This document shows positions 5,693-5,773 of a DNA stretch of 5,773 nt, piece after piece. The position numbers and the translations under genes are program-made. Position 1 is the stretch's first letter, and each line of letters opens with the position of its first letter. The stretch is taken from NCBI GenBank assembly GCA_002254335.1, contig NIVA01000132.1, positions 1-5,773 on the forward strand, read 5' to 3'. A model generated the notes under the pieces. The model was not told the DNA's origin and searched no databases. It saw only the letters and a list, made by a program, of their open reading frames with translations. Source of the stretch: Bacteroidetes bacterium 4572_114 (lineage in GTDB: Bacteria; Bacteroidota; Bacteroidia; Bacteroidales; 4484-276).

Positions 5693-5773
5693 TTACGACA
5701 GGCGCCACTCGACGTAGTGCCGACCATCGGTTGCGATGAGTCCTCGCCTCAGGCGTGCGTATCGACGACCTCT
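5693..5773 (-). CDS. C-terminal end of an unrecognised protein (5' end outside window)
   Basis: From the window edge, one minus-strand frame is open for 26 codons and ends with TAA at 5695-5693. It reads RGRRYARLRRGLIATDGRHY and then VEWRLS. The ending (GLIATDGRHYVEWRLS) looks like an ordinary protein C-terminus, and the convergent layout with a hairpin in between supports a real gene. It is too short to name, and 26 open codons in GC-rich DNA can occur by chance. It belongs to the high-GC piece, not to the Bacteroidota genes. Confidence 0.3.
   Translation of the reverse strand, partial: RGRRYARLRRGLIATDGRHYVEWRLS

Noticed and set aside
5359..5727. Continuation of the minus-strand frame to an ATG at 5727, giving a 939-residue protein
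   Set aside because: This part is antisense to recognisable S8 protease sequence, resembles no known signal peptide or peptidase N-terminus, and lies in DNA of different composition. The open frame is a GC-rich shadow.

Overview
The window joins two unrelated pieces of DNA. Bases 1 to about 5358 look like a chromosome segment of a Bacteroidota bacterium, probably of the order Bacteroidales in a broad sense. The evidence is an AT-rich background, A-rich leaders without Shine-Dalgarno sites, promoter candidates of the TTTG/TAnnTTTG type, and a large surface protein ending in a type IX secretion (T9SS) sorting domain. Bases from about 5359 to 5773 are much richer in GC (62% in 5401-5460, against 18-57% in 60-base samples to the left). 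They encode parts of different proteins and look like a high-GC bacterium, possibly actinobacterial. The switch is abrupt and cuts a gene on each side, so a chimeric assembly or clone is the simplest explanation.

Layout of the left piece: (1) the 3' half of a CCA-adding tRNA nucleotidyltransferase gene (1-753, +). (2) A 185-base gap with two near-identical copies of a palindromic repeat and a promoter candidate. (3) A gene for a 184-residue protein of the plasmid pRiA4b ORF-3 / 'IS1096 passenger TnpR-like' family with a poly-aspartate tail (939-1493, +). (4) A 176-base gap holding an 18-base perfect palindrome flanked by an exact 10-base direct repeat, followed by a promoter candidate. (5) miaA, tRNA dimethylallyltransferase (1670-2608, +). 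(6) A gap of about 300 bases with no convincing gene, ending in a terminator for the opposite strand. (7) A long convergent gene (2908 to about 5358, -) for a T9SS-secreted multidomain protein. Its order is a C13-like caspase-fold peptidase domain, apparently without its catalytic cysteine, then a beta-helix, TPR-like repeats and a T9SS sorting domain.

Layout of the right piece: a fragment of a subtilisin-family (S8) protease joined to a C-terminal beta-sandwich-like module (5359-5667, +), a hairpin between convergent stop codons, and the last 26 codons of an unrecognised gene on the minus strand (5693-5773).

The three plus-strand genes on the left form a tRNA-maturation neighbourhood: cca adds or repairs the 3' CCA end and miaA isopentenylates A37. 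The small protein between them has no established role. The minus-strand gene is unrelated to them and probably encodes a cell-surface or secreted protein. I see no convincing new multi-gene system. The points most worth a second look are the apparently inactive secreted peptidase architecture, the palindrome with its flanking duplication, the duplicated CTGTC-N-GACAG repeats, the unexplained gene between cca and miaA, and the junction near 5358.
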